A stretch of DNA of 64,000 nucleotides from Planctomycetota bacterium. Its GTDB lineage: Bacteria > Planctomycetota > J058 > JAJDCP01. The stretch covers positions 1-64,000 of the forward strand of contig JAJDCP010000005.1 in NCBI GenBank assembly GCA_029260765.1, given 5' to 3'. The notes under the pieces are model-generated. The model saw nothing but the letters and a program-made list of their open reading frames with translations. It searched no databases and was not told the DNA's origin. A program made the position numbers and the translations under genes. The first letter of the stretch is position 1. Each line of letters opens with the position of its first letter. Shown here piece after piece: positions 47,034 through 55,724 of this stretch.

Positions 47034-48731
47034 GTGGCTGAAGCCCTTCGTGCCCTGGTGACTGCGGGGGGTACTCGCGAGCCGATCGACGACGTACGGG
47101 TGATCACCAACCTGTCGACGGGGCGCTTCGGACGCGCGTTGGCCGATGCGCTGGCTGCTTGTGGCGTGGAGACACAGATTCTGGGAGGCCAGGTGCTGAA
47201 GGAAACGCCCCTGGCTGACGGCGTAGGGCTGGAGGTCTTCGGCAGCTTCGCCGACCTGGACGTGCGGCTCTTCCGGCTGATTGCAGCCCAGCGGCCCGAT
47301 ATCGTGCTGATGGCTGCCGCGGTCTCGGACTATTCCCCCGAGCGCTTCGTCGGCAAGCTCTCTTCACAGGCTGACGAGCAGCAGCTGTTCCTGCGCCGCA
47401 ACCCGAAGCTTCTCGCCCGCTTGCGGAAGGCTTGTGGCCCCGACTGCAGTCTGGTGGGCTTCAAGCTGATGTCGGGCGTCGAGCCCGCCGTGCTCGAGGC
47501 CACGGCCCGTGCCCAGCTGTTCGCGAACGATCTCGACGTCTGCGTGGCCAACGATCTGGCGCACCTGGGGGATGCCCAGCATCCGGTGCTCGCCGTCGTT
47601 GCGGAGGGAACCTTTTCGATCGAGGGCGCACGGGAAGACGTGGCTGCGCGCCTGGTCGAGCTGTTGCTCACCCGTCGGGCCGCCAGGCGCCTGCCGTCCA
47701 CGACGTTGGGGGCGTTGGCCGAGCATCCTGCGCTGGTACGCCGGCCCGTATCGCTGGAGGGCCTCGAGGCCTTCCTGTGCGCGCGCATTCCTGGGCTGGA
47801 TTGCCTGGTGTTGAGCGATGCCGCCCTGGTTCTCGATGCACTTCCCAGTGCTTGCACCGCTCCGCCATGCTCGCAGGAAGCCGGTGAGCAGCTGTACGCA
47901 GAGGTGGCAGCGGCGCGGCTGCGCGGCGCGTGGCAGGGGCCTGGCTTCGCCGTCCGCTTGCCGAGTGGTGGAGTGCTGCTGGGACTGGAAGCCGCCCAGC
48001 GGCAACAGCTGATCGAAGACTGGCCACGGTTGCTCGAGCTGGAACCCAAGCGCTGGCGCGCCTGGCAGGGGCAGCCGGCGGCGATGCTGCGCGCTGGAGA
48101 GCTGGTCGGGCTCTGGGCCACCAGCCCCCAAGCGATCTCCTTTGGCGTGCACCCCGACTGGAGGGGCGAAGGCCTGGGCGACGTCGCTCTCGAGTTGCTC
48201 AGTGCGGACGAACGTGAGCTGCGCGTTGCCCGCAGGGATGCCGACTGGTTTGTGGCTCGCGGCTGCCGCGAGCTCGACGGCGACGTCGAAGAGGTGGTTC
48301 TGGCTCTTCCCCATGCCGACGACGGCTGCGGGCTCGCCGCCTCAGTCTGCCTGTACCATGTTCCGAGCGGCGATGTGCTCCTGGGGCGTCGCCTGGTCGG
48401 CCCCTGGCCGGGCTACTGGGCATTCCCCGGCGGGCGTGTCGAAGACGGGGAGAGCTTGCTCCAAGCGGCTCTGCGCGAGCTGACCGAAGAGACCCTCGTC
48501 AGCGCGCCAAGCAACCACTGGTATGCGCGCAACACGGTGTTCGTCAGTGGCACGCCAGGGCGCCGCTTTGCCGTGACGAACTTCTGCATCCTGTGCATGG
48601 ATCGTCCGGAACCGCAGCCCAGCGCTGAGCTCGAGGCCCGCTGGCTCCCGCTCTCGGAGGCGCGCAGGTTGCGGCCGATGGCCGCGGGCACGCGTCGTGT
48701 GTTGCGGCGGCTTCAGTTGCCGGCGCCGTAG
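47034..48731 (+). CDS. CoaB (DFP) domain fused to GNAT-like and NUDIX domains
   Basis: Residues about 5-215 match phosphopantothenate-cysteine ligase (CoaB half of Dfp): VTAGGTREPIDDVRVITNLSTGRFG, LMAAAVSDY, and VGFKLMSG. The flavin-dependent CoaC half is absent. A middle part contains FGVHPDWRGEGLGDVAL (near 375), which looks like the acetyl-CoA loop of a GNAT fold but is otherwise degenerate. Residues about 430-560 are a NUDIX hydrolase with a full box, GGRVEDGESL then LRELTEET (466-487), so it should cleave a nucleoside-diphosphate-type substrate. The GTG at 47034 has GGAGG. It overlaps the next gene's 3' end on the other strand. The combination is unusual. Confidence 0.82.
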   Translation: MAEALRALVTAGGTREPIDDVRVITNLSTGRFGRALADALAACGVETQILGGQVLKETPLADGVGLEVFGSFADLDVRLFRLIAAQRPDIVLMAAAVSDYSPERFVGKLSSQADEQQLFLRRNPKLLARLRKACGPDCSLVGFKLMSGVEPAVLEATARAQLFANDLDVCVANDLAHLGDAQHPVLAVVAEGTFSIEGAREDVAARLVELLLTRRAARRLPSTTLGALAEHPALVRRPVSLEGLEAFLCARIPGLDCLVLSDAALVLDALPSACTAPPCSQEAGEQLYAEVAAARLRGAWQGPGFAVRLPSGGVLLGLEAAQRQQLIEDWPRLLELEPKRWRAWQGQPAAMLRAGELVGLWATSPQAISFGVHPDWRGEGLGDVALELLSADERELRVARRDADWFVARGCRELDGDVEEVVLALPHADDGCGLAASVCLYHVPSGDVLLGRRLVGPWPGYWAFPGGRVEDGESLLQAALRELTEETLVSAPSNHWYARNTVFVSGTPGRRFAVTNFCILCMDRPEPQPSAELEARWLPLSEARRLRPMAAGTRRVLRRLQLPAP

Positions 48732-49096
48732 GGCTCGTAGACGCGCAGCCGGCGGTCAGACACCGGATAGCCGTCGACCTTGGCGGTCAGAAACAGGATT
48801 CCTGGTTCCCGCACGGGAAACACCAGACTGAACGCAAAGTCGGTCACCCGCACAGGATCTATGCTCGAAGTGCGCTTGAACAGCAGCGTCTCTTCCATCG
48901 GTGAGCGTGTCAACCAGACCGAGACCTTGTGCCTTCCACGGCCTCCGGTCAGCGAGAGCATACAAGCGGTGTAGAGGCGCGTGGGATAGCGGATGCAAGC
49001 GAACGTGTCACTGACACCCAGCAGCGAGAGACCCTCAACCGACGACGAGATCTTCTGGCAGATCACGAAGGCCGGACAGGAAATGGTCGCGCTCAT
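48713..49096 (-). CDS. DUF6941-like small protein
   Basis: This 127-residue beta-rich protein has an opening (ISCPAFVICQKISSSVEGLSLLGV) and spacing (FPVREPGILFLTAKVDG) that resemble the DUF6941 family of unknown function. It starts nine bases after the stop of the MBL-hydrolase gene with a GAGG site, so the two form an operon. Its last 19 bases overlap the CoaB/NUDIX gene on the other strand. Confidence 0.65.
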   Translation of the reverse strand: MSATISCPAFVICQKISSSVEGLSLLGVSDTFACIRYPTRLYTACMLSLTGGRGRHKVSVWLTRSPMEETLLFKRTSSIDPVRVTDFAFSLVFPVREPGILFLTAKVDGYPVSDRRLRVYEPYGAGN

Positions 49097-49105
49097 TTTC
49101 GCGCC

Positions 49106-49987
49106 TCAGAACAGGATCTCTCCACCTTCCATGGCGGCCGCGATCCTGGCGGGTCCGTCGGGAAAACGCGCGGCGTAGGCACGCGCTTTCTCAAGCAACT
49201 CGTCGAGACGTTTGTCGTCGTGGCTCGGGTCGTGGTGGAACAATATGAAATTCTTGACCCCAGCAGCCCGCGCTTCGTCGATGCCGTGGTAGGGCGTGCT
49301 GTGGCCCCAGCCGCGGCGGCACAGTCCGTCGGTCTCACCTGCGTACATCTCTTTGGTGTACTGCGAGTCATACACCAGCGCATCCGCGCCGGCAATGAGC
49401 GCCTGGAGGTCGTCATTCAGGCCACTCTCTGGGTGCTCGGTGTCGGTGGCGTAGACCATGCTGGTGCCGTTCTTCAGGTCGTCGACCCGGTAGGCGAGCG
49501 AGCCATTGGGGTGGTTCAATGACACCGTCCGCACCCGAAGATTGCCGACGTCGAAACTCCCGCCGGGGTCGACACTCTCGATGCGGACTGCGGCGGGATA
49601 CTCCTCGAGACGGGCGGGAAAATTGGGAGCTGTCTGCTGACCGCGCAATGCGCGCTCGATGGTCGACGTGCCGTTGCCGTCGCTCTCCCAGCGCGGTCCG
49701 TGGCAGACGACCGTGTTCTCCGGATGGAACAGCTGGGTAAGAAAAGGAAATCCCTGGATGTGGTCCCAATGGACGTGGCTGAACAACACATGGTGTGTGC
49801 CGGTCGTGTCGTTGCCGATGCACTGGCCGAGATTGCGGATTCCTGTGCCCGAGTCGAAGATCAGCCGAGTGCCGTCATCGGCGAGCAGCTCGACGCAGGA
49901 GGTGTTCCCCCCGTAGCGAACGGTGGAGTGCTTCTCCGTGCTCGGTGTCGGGATGGAACCGCGTGTTCCCCAGAATCGCAGGAGCAA
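49106..49987 (-). CDS. MBL-fold metallo-hydrolase (paralogue)
   Basis: This 293-residue protein is clearly related to the hydrolase at 13905-14774: RFWGTRGSIPTP, GGNTSCVEL, HVHWDH (71-76), YATDTEHPE and FILFHHDPSHDD. All metal ligands are present. The substrate is unknown; the RNase Z/cyclic-phosphodiesterase-like group is the nearest. It starts with TTG, because no ATG or GTG fits the conserved N-terminus. The gap 49988-50254 ahead of it shows no gene. Confidence 0.87.
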   Translation of the reverse strand: MLLRFWGTRGSIPTPSTEKHSTVRYGGNTSCVELLADDGTRLIFDSGTGIRNLGQCIGNDTTGTHHVLFSHVHWDHIQGFPFLTQLFHPENTVVCHGPRWESDGNGTSTIERALRGQQTAPNFPARLEEYPAAVRIESVDPGGSFDVGNLRVRTVSLNHPNGSLAYRVDDLKNGTSMVYATDTEHPESGLNDDLQALIAGADALVYDSQYTKEMYAGETDGLCRRGWGHSTPYHGIDEARAAGVKNFILFHHDPSHDDKRLDELLEKARAYAARFPDGPARIAAAMEGGEILF

Positions 49988-50254
49988 AGACGGCCCCCCT
50001 TTACCTGGCTCCAGAACACTGGCTCCAGAAGTGCACGGAGTCGACGTACCGGGACGTCCTCCGTTCGCGGGATGCTACTTAATCCCCAGTAAGCTGTCAA
50101 GCCGGCCAGAGCGCGGCCCTCGCGCGCCGCGACTGCGCTCCTCGCAGGCTTGGGGCGCCCGTAGGGTGCGCGAAAGCTGGGCTCATTCTGCGGGCCGAGC
50201 TTGCGGAGCACACCTGCTGCGGCCTATCATCTCCCCCGCCCAGGTGCAGCCGGA

Positions 50255-51088
50255 GTGCTCGTGTCCGCGAATGTCTTCAACCGTGTACTCGAGCGTTGGC
50301 GGCGCGCCTCCGAGCGCCGTCGGCTCGGGGTTCGGTACCGCGACGTTGGGTGTTTCTGCCTGTTCATCGGCTATCCGCGCAGCGGTCACAGTCTGATCGG
50401 CTCGCTCCTGTCGGCGCATCCGGAGATGGTGGTCGCCCATGAGCTCGATGCCCTGGGGCACGTCGCAGCAGGAGTCGGCCGGACGGACCTGTTCGATCGC
50501 CTGTTGGCGCACGACCAGGCTTTTCATGGCCAGGGCCGCAACTGGAATGGCTACCACTACGCGGTGCCCGGACAGTGGCAGGGACGCGTGCGCCGCCTGC
50601 GCGTGATCGGCGACAAAAAGGGCGGCATGACGGCGTACCATCTCAGCCGTGACGCTCGTTTGTACGACCTTCTGGCCCAACGTGTAGAGCTTCCCCTGCG
50701 TTGGATCCACGTGATCCGCAACCCCCTGGACATGATCGCCACCCGGGCACGCGCGCTCAACGTGCCGCTCGCAACGGCAGCAGCCGAACACTTCAAGAGC
50801 TGGCAGGTCATCGACTGGTTCCGCGCCCGGCTGCGAGGCACAGGAGGCTGGTTCGACCTGCATCTGGAGGATTTCGTGGCAGATCCTTCCGGAAAGCTGG
50901 CTGCGTTGTGCGCGTTTCTCGGTGTCGAGGCCGCGCCGGGCTATCTTTCCGACTGTGCTTCGATCGTGTTCTCTCGAGCCCGCCAGACGCGTCAGAGCCA
51001 GATCTGGAGTCCTCGGCTGCGCAGCTCGATTCTCGAACAGGCTGCACGCCGCAGCTACTTCCGCGTACAGCCCACGGCCGTGTCCTGA
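50255..51088 (+). CDS. Sulfotransferase
   Basis: It transfers sulfate from PAPS to an alcohol or amine acceptor. The 277-residue protein has the 5'-phosphosulfate loop FIGYPRSGHSLIGSLLSAHP, WIHVIRNPLDMIATRA (the 3'-phosphate-binding strand and Ser/Arg region), and a C-terminal QTRQSQIWS. The start is uncertain: GTG at 50255 or 50261 is likely and neither has a strong ribosome site. Its stop overlaps the oxygenase start (TGATG). It faces a biosynthetic operon with a second sulfotransferase. Confidence 0.85.
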   Translation: MLVSANVFNRVLERWRRASERRRLGVRYRDVGCFCLFIGYPRSGHSLIGSLLSAHPEMVVAHELDALGHVAAGVGRTDLFDRLLAHDQAFHGQGRNWNGYHYAVPGQWQGRVRRLRVIGDKKGGMTAYHLSRDARLYDLLAQRVELPLRWIHVIRNPLDMIATRARALNVPLATAAAEHFKSWQVIDWFRARLRGTGGWFDLHLEDFVADPSGKLAALCAFLGVEAAPGYLSDCASIVFSRARQTRQSQIWSPRLRSSILEQAARRSYFRVQPTAVS

Positions 51089-51903
51089 TGCGCCTGCAGC
51101 GCGCCGAGCAAGAGCGCTTCGCGGCCCAGGGATTCGTCGGTCCTTTCGATCTCTGCAGCGCCGCACAGATGGCCGTCTGGCGCGCGCGGTTGCGCCCCTT
51201 GTTGCAGCGCCATGCCCGGCCTCCCCGGGGTGTCAAGCCTCGGAGCGACGGGGGCCAGGTTCGGGTGCTGAGCGACGCACACCTTTACGAGCCACTGGTC
51301 TGGGATCTCGCCCGTATGCCGGCAGTCGTCGAACGTCTCGCGAGTCTGCTGGGGCCCGACCTGCTGTTGTGGCGCAGCGTCTTTTGGTGCAAGCAACCGG
51401 GGTCTGGCACCGTCGGCTGGCACCAGGACCTGTTCCGCAGCGAGGGCAAGCTGGCGATCAAGACCGTCTCCTGCTGGCTAGCTCTCGTGGACACCGACCG
51501 CGCCGGGGGCTGCGTGCAGCTGCTGTCGGGCTCCCACAAACGTACAGAAACCGCGCTGGGTATCGATTCGCCCTATGCCACCTCAGACCGTGAGGTGCTG
51601 GAGCTGCCCGCGGGAGTGGCTGCCGAGGATCGGGTCGCGATGGAGTTGCGGGCGGGCCAGTTCTTCCTCTTCGATCAGCTCACGGCCCACGGTTCCGGAC
51701 CCCATCACGGCGAGACCGAGCGGGTGGGGCTGGCGCTCCGTTACGTGCCCGCAGACACGGCGGCGAGCTTTCAACGGCCGTGTGTCCTGGTGCGCGGCAA
51801 GGACCGGAGCGGCAGGCACGCGCTGCTGCGGAACCGGCCGACCGCTCTCAACCGCTGGCGCTTCGAGGCGCGCGGACTGCTGCGGCGCTGGATGCCGCGC
51901 TAG
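51088..51903 (+). CDS. Phytanoyl-CoA dioxygenase-family (PhyH) Fe/2OG oxygenase
   Basis: This 271-residue non-haem iron oxygenase has the HxD pair in GWHQDLF and the distal His in LTAHGSGPHHG; ALRYVP follows. The family hydroxylates lipids, polyketides or amino acids. It is translationally coupled to the sulfotransferase, suggesting hydroxylation followed by sulfation of one product. It converges with the transglutaminase gene with a four-base overlap. Confidence 0.85.
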   Translation: MRLQRAEQERFAAQGFVGPFDLCSAAQMAVWRARLRPLLQRHARPPRGVKPRSDGGQVRVLSDAHLYEPLVWDLARMPAVVERLASLLGPDLLLWRSVFWCKQPGSGTVGWHQDLFRSEGKLAIKTVSCWLALVDTDRAGGCVQLLSGSHKRTETALGIDSPYATSDREVLELPAGVAAEDRVAMELRAGQFFLFDQLTAHGSGPHHGETERVGLALRYVPADTAASFQRPCVLVRGKDRSGRHALLRNRPTALNRWRFEARGLLRRWMPR

Positions 51904-54173
51904 TCCCCGGCCTCTGCCACGACGATCTCGTCAGGCCCCCATCGCAACACCACCGACTCCCCGCCGGTCTGCGCATCCCCGACCTTGACGACCAGGAAGC
52001 GGTAGTTTCCCGCCGGGTAGCGGGATGGATCGAAACGCAGCTGCCCGTCGCGGGCCGGCACGTCGCGCCCCAGTAGATAGCGCTGCCGGGCACGCTGCCA
52101 GCTGTCGTCTTTCCATACCTGCGGGACCAGGTAGACGCGCACCCGGGCCGTGGGATCGAGGTCCCAGCGTCCGTTCAGCTCCCATTCCACTTGCAGCAAG
52201 TCCTTCTTGAGGCCGCCCAGCGGTGGCTTCACCTCGATGAAGCAGGCGTTCGACCAGGTCAGCTCATGCGTCTGGCGCCAGCTGCCCGGTTCCGCATACC
52301 GCGGTACGAGGTTGTAGCGCTGGTTGCCATCTATCTGCTTGACAAACGGCGTCACATCGCCACCCCCCACCAGCAACACCAGATCACGGCTGCCGACGCC
52401 GGCAGCGACCTTCTGCATCAGCGAAAACTGCGAGTGCTCGTGAGCCGTCTCGGAGGGCGTGGCGTCGAAGCGTTGCCAGCCATAGACCGGTCCCAGCCAG
52501 ATCTCGGCCCAGCGGTGGAAGGCGTCGTCGAGGGCCGACTCACCCCGGGTCATCAGTCCGTTTCCATCCGCGTCCCAGTTGCTCCGCTGTTTTGTGGTGC
52601 CGATCCAGCGCGAAGGGATGCCGAGATACCGGGCCATGCCTGCCATCACGAAGCTCGCAGGAGAGCAGCTCAGTTGCTCGTTTCCGAGCTCCGTATCAAG
52701 CAGCAGCTCGAGCTTGGGAGGGACGGGATTGAAGCTATGGTGCCCTTGGGAGGGGCGTTTGACGTTGCCGTAGTTGTAGCTCTCGACGATCAGCTCCAAC
52801 AGCCCGCGCATCTGCCAGTAGGGATTCTCACTTGCCGCCGTGGTTCCATATTCCTCCCGCATCGCGGCCTCCGCCGCCGCGAGGAAGCGTTGGTAGGAGT
52901 CCGCTTCGGCCAGCCCAAAGATCGAGGCATCCTCCAAGTACCCTGCCTCGACCGATGCATCCGGCGCACAAAGGTGCGGGAAGACGAAGGAGCGGTAACG
53001 GCGGGTGGAGACATCGATCGCCACCCGTGATGTCAGCACGGTTTCGGCGGGCACTGCGCCTGCAAAGCGGAATTGCAGGTATTCCTGGCGTGCCTGTGCG
53101 TCCCCTGCCGGGTCATAGCTCAGGCGCTCGGGAACCGTCTCGGGGCTCGCTTCAAAGCGCATCGTGGCCGGATCGTAAGACTGGTGGGGCCGGGCGGCGG
53201 GCAGCCCGTAGTTGTGTTGCACATCGCTGTTGTCCAAGGAGGCGCGCGCTGTCGAGCTCAGCTGCAGCTCGACGTGGCGTAGGAAGCTGCCTGTGGCCTG
53301 CGGGGCTTCGAGTTGCGGGGCCACATCGAGCCGCCGCACACGGGCCCCGCCGTCGAAGCGCTCGGCTAGCCAGAGGTCTCCATCCGCGGCAGTCAGACCC
53401 CAGACCTGACCGGGGGCGCGCAGCGCGAAGATGCCGCGACCTGTGGCCGCGTCGGCCAGGCAAAGGTATTTGTGATGGCTGGTGCTCCAGAGATAGGGGG
53501 TGCCGTCGACTTCCTGCCAGGCCAACCCGAAGGTCCTGGCCCGCCCGGCATCGATGGCCCGTCCGCTACCAGGCAGATGTTGGAGCAGCACATCGTCGGG
53601 TAGAGACCCGCCAAACAGCGCAGCCAGCCGGCCACCCGGGACCTCGATACGCAAGATCCCGCGCCGCACCTGGTCTCGCTCGCTCTCGAGGCCGCTGGTA
53701 TCGTAACTGAGGAAGAGCGTCTGTCCGACGGCGGTCAGATCGAGCAGCTCGCAGCCTCGCAGGTCGAAGAGGTCCGCGTCCAGTTTGAGAGCGCGGACCG
53801 TGTCGCCGCCAGACGAGAAGCTCCACAGTCTCGAGCGGTAGGTCTCTCCCTGGCGTTCACTGCTCAGGGCGTACAACTGCCCATCTACGCAAGCGAGTCC
53901 CCGGGGCTCTACGAAAGAGGGGTGCAGCTCGGCGGTCAGCAGGTCCGCTTGGGTGTCGCGACGCAGGCGGTCGCCGTCCAGGCGGTAGACGAAGATGCGG
54001 TTTGCCTGGGCGTCCGCCACATACAGCATCTCTGCTTCCAGGTCGTCGAAGCAGAGCCCCCAGGGGTGTGCATTGCTCGCTGCGAGCTTGAAGCTGGCGA
54101 GGCTCTCGCCGAAGTCCGCCTGCGCACTCGCGAGCAAGAGCAACCAACCGAACAGACAGACTCGGGATGGCAT
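51900..54173 (-). CDS. Exported beta-propeller/transglutaminase-like protein
   Basis: A signal peptide (1-19) is followed by a propeller of short blades (about 30-300; LYVADAQANRIFVYRLDG, LYALSSERQG, LWLAERFDGG). A transglutaminase-like cysteine-protease fold lies at about 350-620, with Cys503 in LSCSPASF, His553 in DDAFHRW and Asp570 in RFDATPSE, a complete triad. A canonical EF-hand loop, DADGNGLMTRGE (about 534-545), sits inside the catalytic domain. A beta-rich tail follows. It may be periplasmic or secreted and calcium-dependent. ATG 54173 has GGAGGAG. It lies 37 bases after the second sulfotransferase and is probably the last gene of that operon. Confidence 0.75.
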   Translation of the reverse strand: MPSRVCLFGWLLLLASAQADFGESLASFKLAASNAHPWGLCFDDLEAEMLYVADAQANRIFVYRLDGDRLRRDTQADLLTAELHPSFVEPRGLACVDGQLYALSSERQGETYRSRLWSFSSGGDTVRALKLDADLFDLRGCELLDLTAVGQTLFLSYDTSGLESERDQVRRGILRIEVPGGRLAALFGGSLPDDVLLQHLPGSGRAIDAGRARTFGLAWQEVDGTPYLWSTSHHKYLCLADAATGRGIFALRAPGQVWGLTAADGDLWLAERFDGGARVRRLDVAPQLEAPQATGSFLRHVELQLSSTARASLDNSDVQHNYGLPAARPHQSYDPATMRFEASPETVPERLSYDPAGDAQARQEYLQFRFAGAVPAETVLTSRVAIDVSTRRYRSFVFPHLCAPDASVEAGYLEDASIFGLAEADSYQRFLAAAEAAMREEYGTTAASENPYWQMRGLLELIVESYNYGNVKRPSQGHHSFNPVPPKLELLLDTELGNEQLSCSPASFVMAGMARYLGIPSRWIGTTKQRSNWDADGNGLMTRGESALDDAFHRWAEIWLGPVYGWQRFDATPSETAHEHSQFSLMQKVAAGVGSRDLVLLVGGGDVTPFVKQIDGNQRYNLVPRYAEPGSWRQTHELTWSNACFIEVKPPLGGLKKDLLQVEWELNGRWDLDPTARVRVYLVPQVWKDDSWQRARQRYLLGRDVPARDGQLRFDPSRYPAGNYRFLVVKVGDAQTGGESVVLRWGPDEIVVAEAGD

Positions 54174-54209
54174 GTGGCTCCTCCGCGTTCTTGGCGGGAC
54201 AGGGTCTCC

Positions 54210-55454
54210 CTATCCTAACGCCAGGAAACGCGCCCGGTACTCCCGAAAAGCGCGTTCGATGGCAGCGTGTTGCAGCCCCGTTCCGGGATCAGCGGCCGCG
54301 GGTCGGGCCTGCCGGGCACGCTGCACGCGCACGATCTCGGTCCGCAGGGCCTGCTCGGCGGGCTCGATGGGCGCGCCCAGGAAGCTGTAGATGCCTCGCA
54401 GGCAGGCGAGCGGATCGCGTACCAGCGCGCGGAAGTCGATGTCGTGGAAGCGGCTCGCATCGAGCGACGCGCGCTGGTCCATGGCCGTGCGCACCCGCGT
54501 TGCCTGGTCTCGCAGCACGATCTGGCCGAGCGCCCGGGGATCGACGTGGTCACTGCGCAGCTGGCGAACGGCGACCGCCAACCGCGCGCCAGAACGCACC
54601 GTCTGTTGCGGATCTCGATGCGGCCACAGAAAGCGGGCGTTGGGAAACAGCCGCAGGATTACATCGAGCTGGGTGAGATGCGCGGGCGCCTTGAGCAGCA
54701 AAAAACGGCCCGCGCAACGCCAGGTCAGTAGCTGCAGTTGGCGGCGGTACTCGCGGTACGCCTCCAGCTGGTCCGAAGCCTGCAGCCAGGCATGGTAGCT
54801 GGGCACGTGCTGGAACAGGAAGAAGGTGCGCACCCGCAGCGTATTCTGTAGCAGAGGCCAGCACTCCTCCGGCGAGTCGTGCCGCGTGTCATGCATCGCC
54901 AGCACCTGCTCGAGCCCGCGGCGCGAATAGAGGCTGCTGTGGAACCAGGCCAGCTCGCGGCGGCGTGCCTCGCGGCGGGGGTCATGCTGGTAGCTCGCCG
55001 TCTCGGGAGGCGGGGAGGGCCGATGCAGCTCCCAGGTCTGCAGGCTGCGCATGCGCGCATCGCGGGCGAGCAGGCGATGCAGGTAGGTGGTTCCGCTGCG
55101 GCTCAGGCCGGTGATGAAGATCGGCTCCGGCAGCGCGAGCTCTGCGATCTCTGGATGGCGGCGGAAGTCGGCCTCGATGCGCAGCCGGTTCTCCAGCCGG
55201 TGGATCAACTCACCGCGCACCAGGCGGCGGCCGACATAGCTCAGCTTCGCTTCCTGCTCGCATGCGCGCACCAGCACGTCGAGTGCCTCGCGGAAGCCGG
55301 CCGCACCGAAATCGTTGAGCCCGCAGCGGCGGCGGGCCTCGGCCAACAGCTCGGCCGCATCCAGCGAGATCCAACCTGCCAGCGGAGCCGCCGCCAGGTT
55401 GGCCAAGCGGCAGCGCCAGCTCAGCAGCGAGCCTGTCCGCCAGCCCGGGATCAC
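54210..55454 (-). CDS. Sulfotransferase
   Basis: This 414-residue PAPS-dependent sulfotransferase has the phosphosulfate loop FITGLSRSGTTYLHRLLARD, the partner strand FLWPHRDPQQTVRSGARL, and FHDIDFRALVRDPLACLRGIYSFLG. A helical N-terminal extension of about 110 residues is longer than in typical members and could bind its carrier protein (inference). It starts at a GTG that overlaps the ACP stop (GTGA), so the two are coupled, suggesting an ACP-bound substrate. Confidence 0.86.
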   Translation of the reverse strand: MIPGWRTGSLLSWRCRLANLAAAPLAGWISLDAAELLAEARRRCGLNDFGAAGFREALDVLVRACEQEAKLSYVGRRLVRGELIHRLENRLRIEADFRRHPEIAELALPEPIFITGLSRSGTTYLHRLLARDARMRSLQTWELHRPSPPPETASYQHDPRREARRRELAWFHSSLYSRRGLEQVLAMHDTRHDSPEECWPLLQNTLRVRTFFLFQHVPSYHAWLQASDQLEAYREYRRQLQLLTWRCAGRFLLLKAPAHLTQLDVILRLFPNARFLWPHRDPQQTVRSGARLAVAVRQLRSDHVDPRALGQIVLRDQATRVRTAMDQRASLDASRFHDIDFRALVRDPLACLRGIYSFLGAPIEPAEQALRTEIVRVQRARQARPAAADPGTGLQHAAIERAFREYRARFLALG

Positions 55455-55699
55455 GGCGGAGAGTCCTCGAGTTGAGCTTCGATCGCGTCCTGCACGTCTC
55501 CGAGAGTACGCAGCTGCAGCAGGACCCGCAGGTCGAAGCGCACGTGGTAGCGGGCTTGCAGCAGTGCCAACACGCGCAGCATCTCGCGGGAGTCGAGCGG
55601 GATGTCCTCCCCGAGACGTGTCGCGCGTCCGGGCCGGGGGCCAGGGTCGACGACCTCGGCGAGGACCTCTACCAGGTCTGCCATCGATACGCGCGGCAT
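55451..55699 (-). CDS. Acyl carrier protein
   Basis: This 82-residue ACP has the phosphopantetheine Ser in IPLDSREMLRVLALL (DSxxM), then LLQLRTLGDVQDAIEAQL, the usual fourth helix. It should carry an acyl or polyketide intermediate after modification by a phosphopantetheinyl transferase encoded elsewhere. ATG 55699 has AGGAGG. It sits between the GNAT-like and sulfotransferase genes. Confidence 0.85.
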   Translation of the reverse strand: MPRVSMADLVEVLAEVVDPGPRPGRATRLGEDIPLDSREMLRVLALLQARYHVRFDLRVLLQLRTLGDVQDAIEAQLEDSPP

Positions 55700-55724
55700 G
55701 CGGTTTCCGTCCTCCTGGTGCCAC

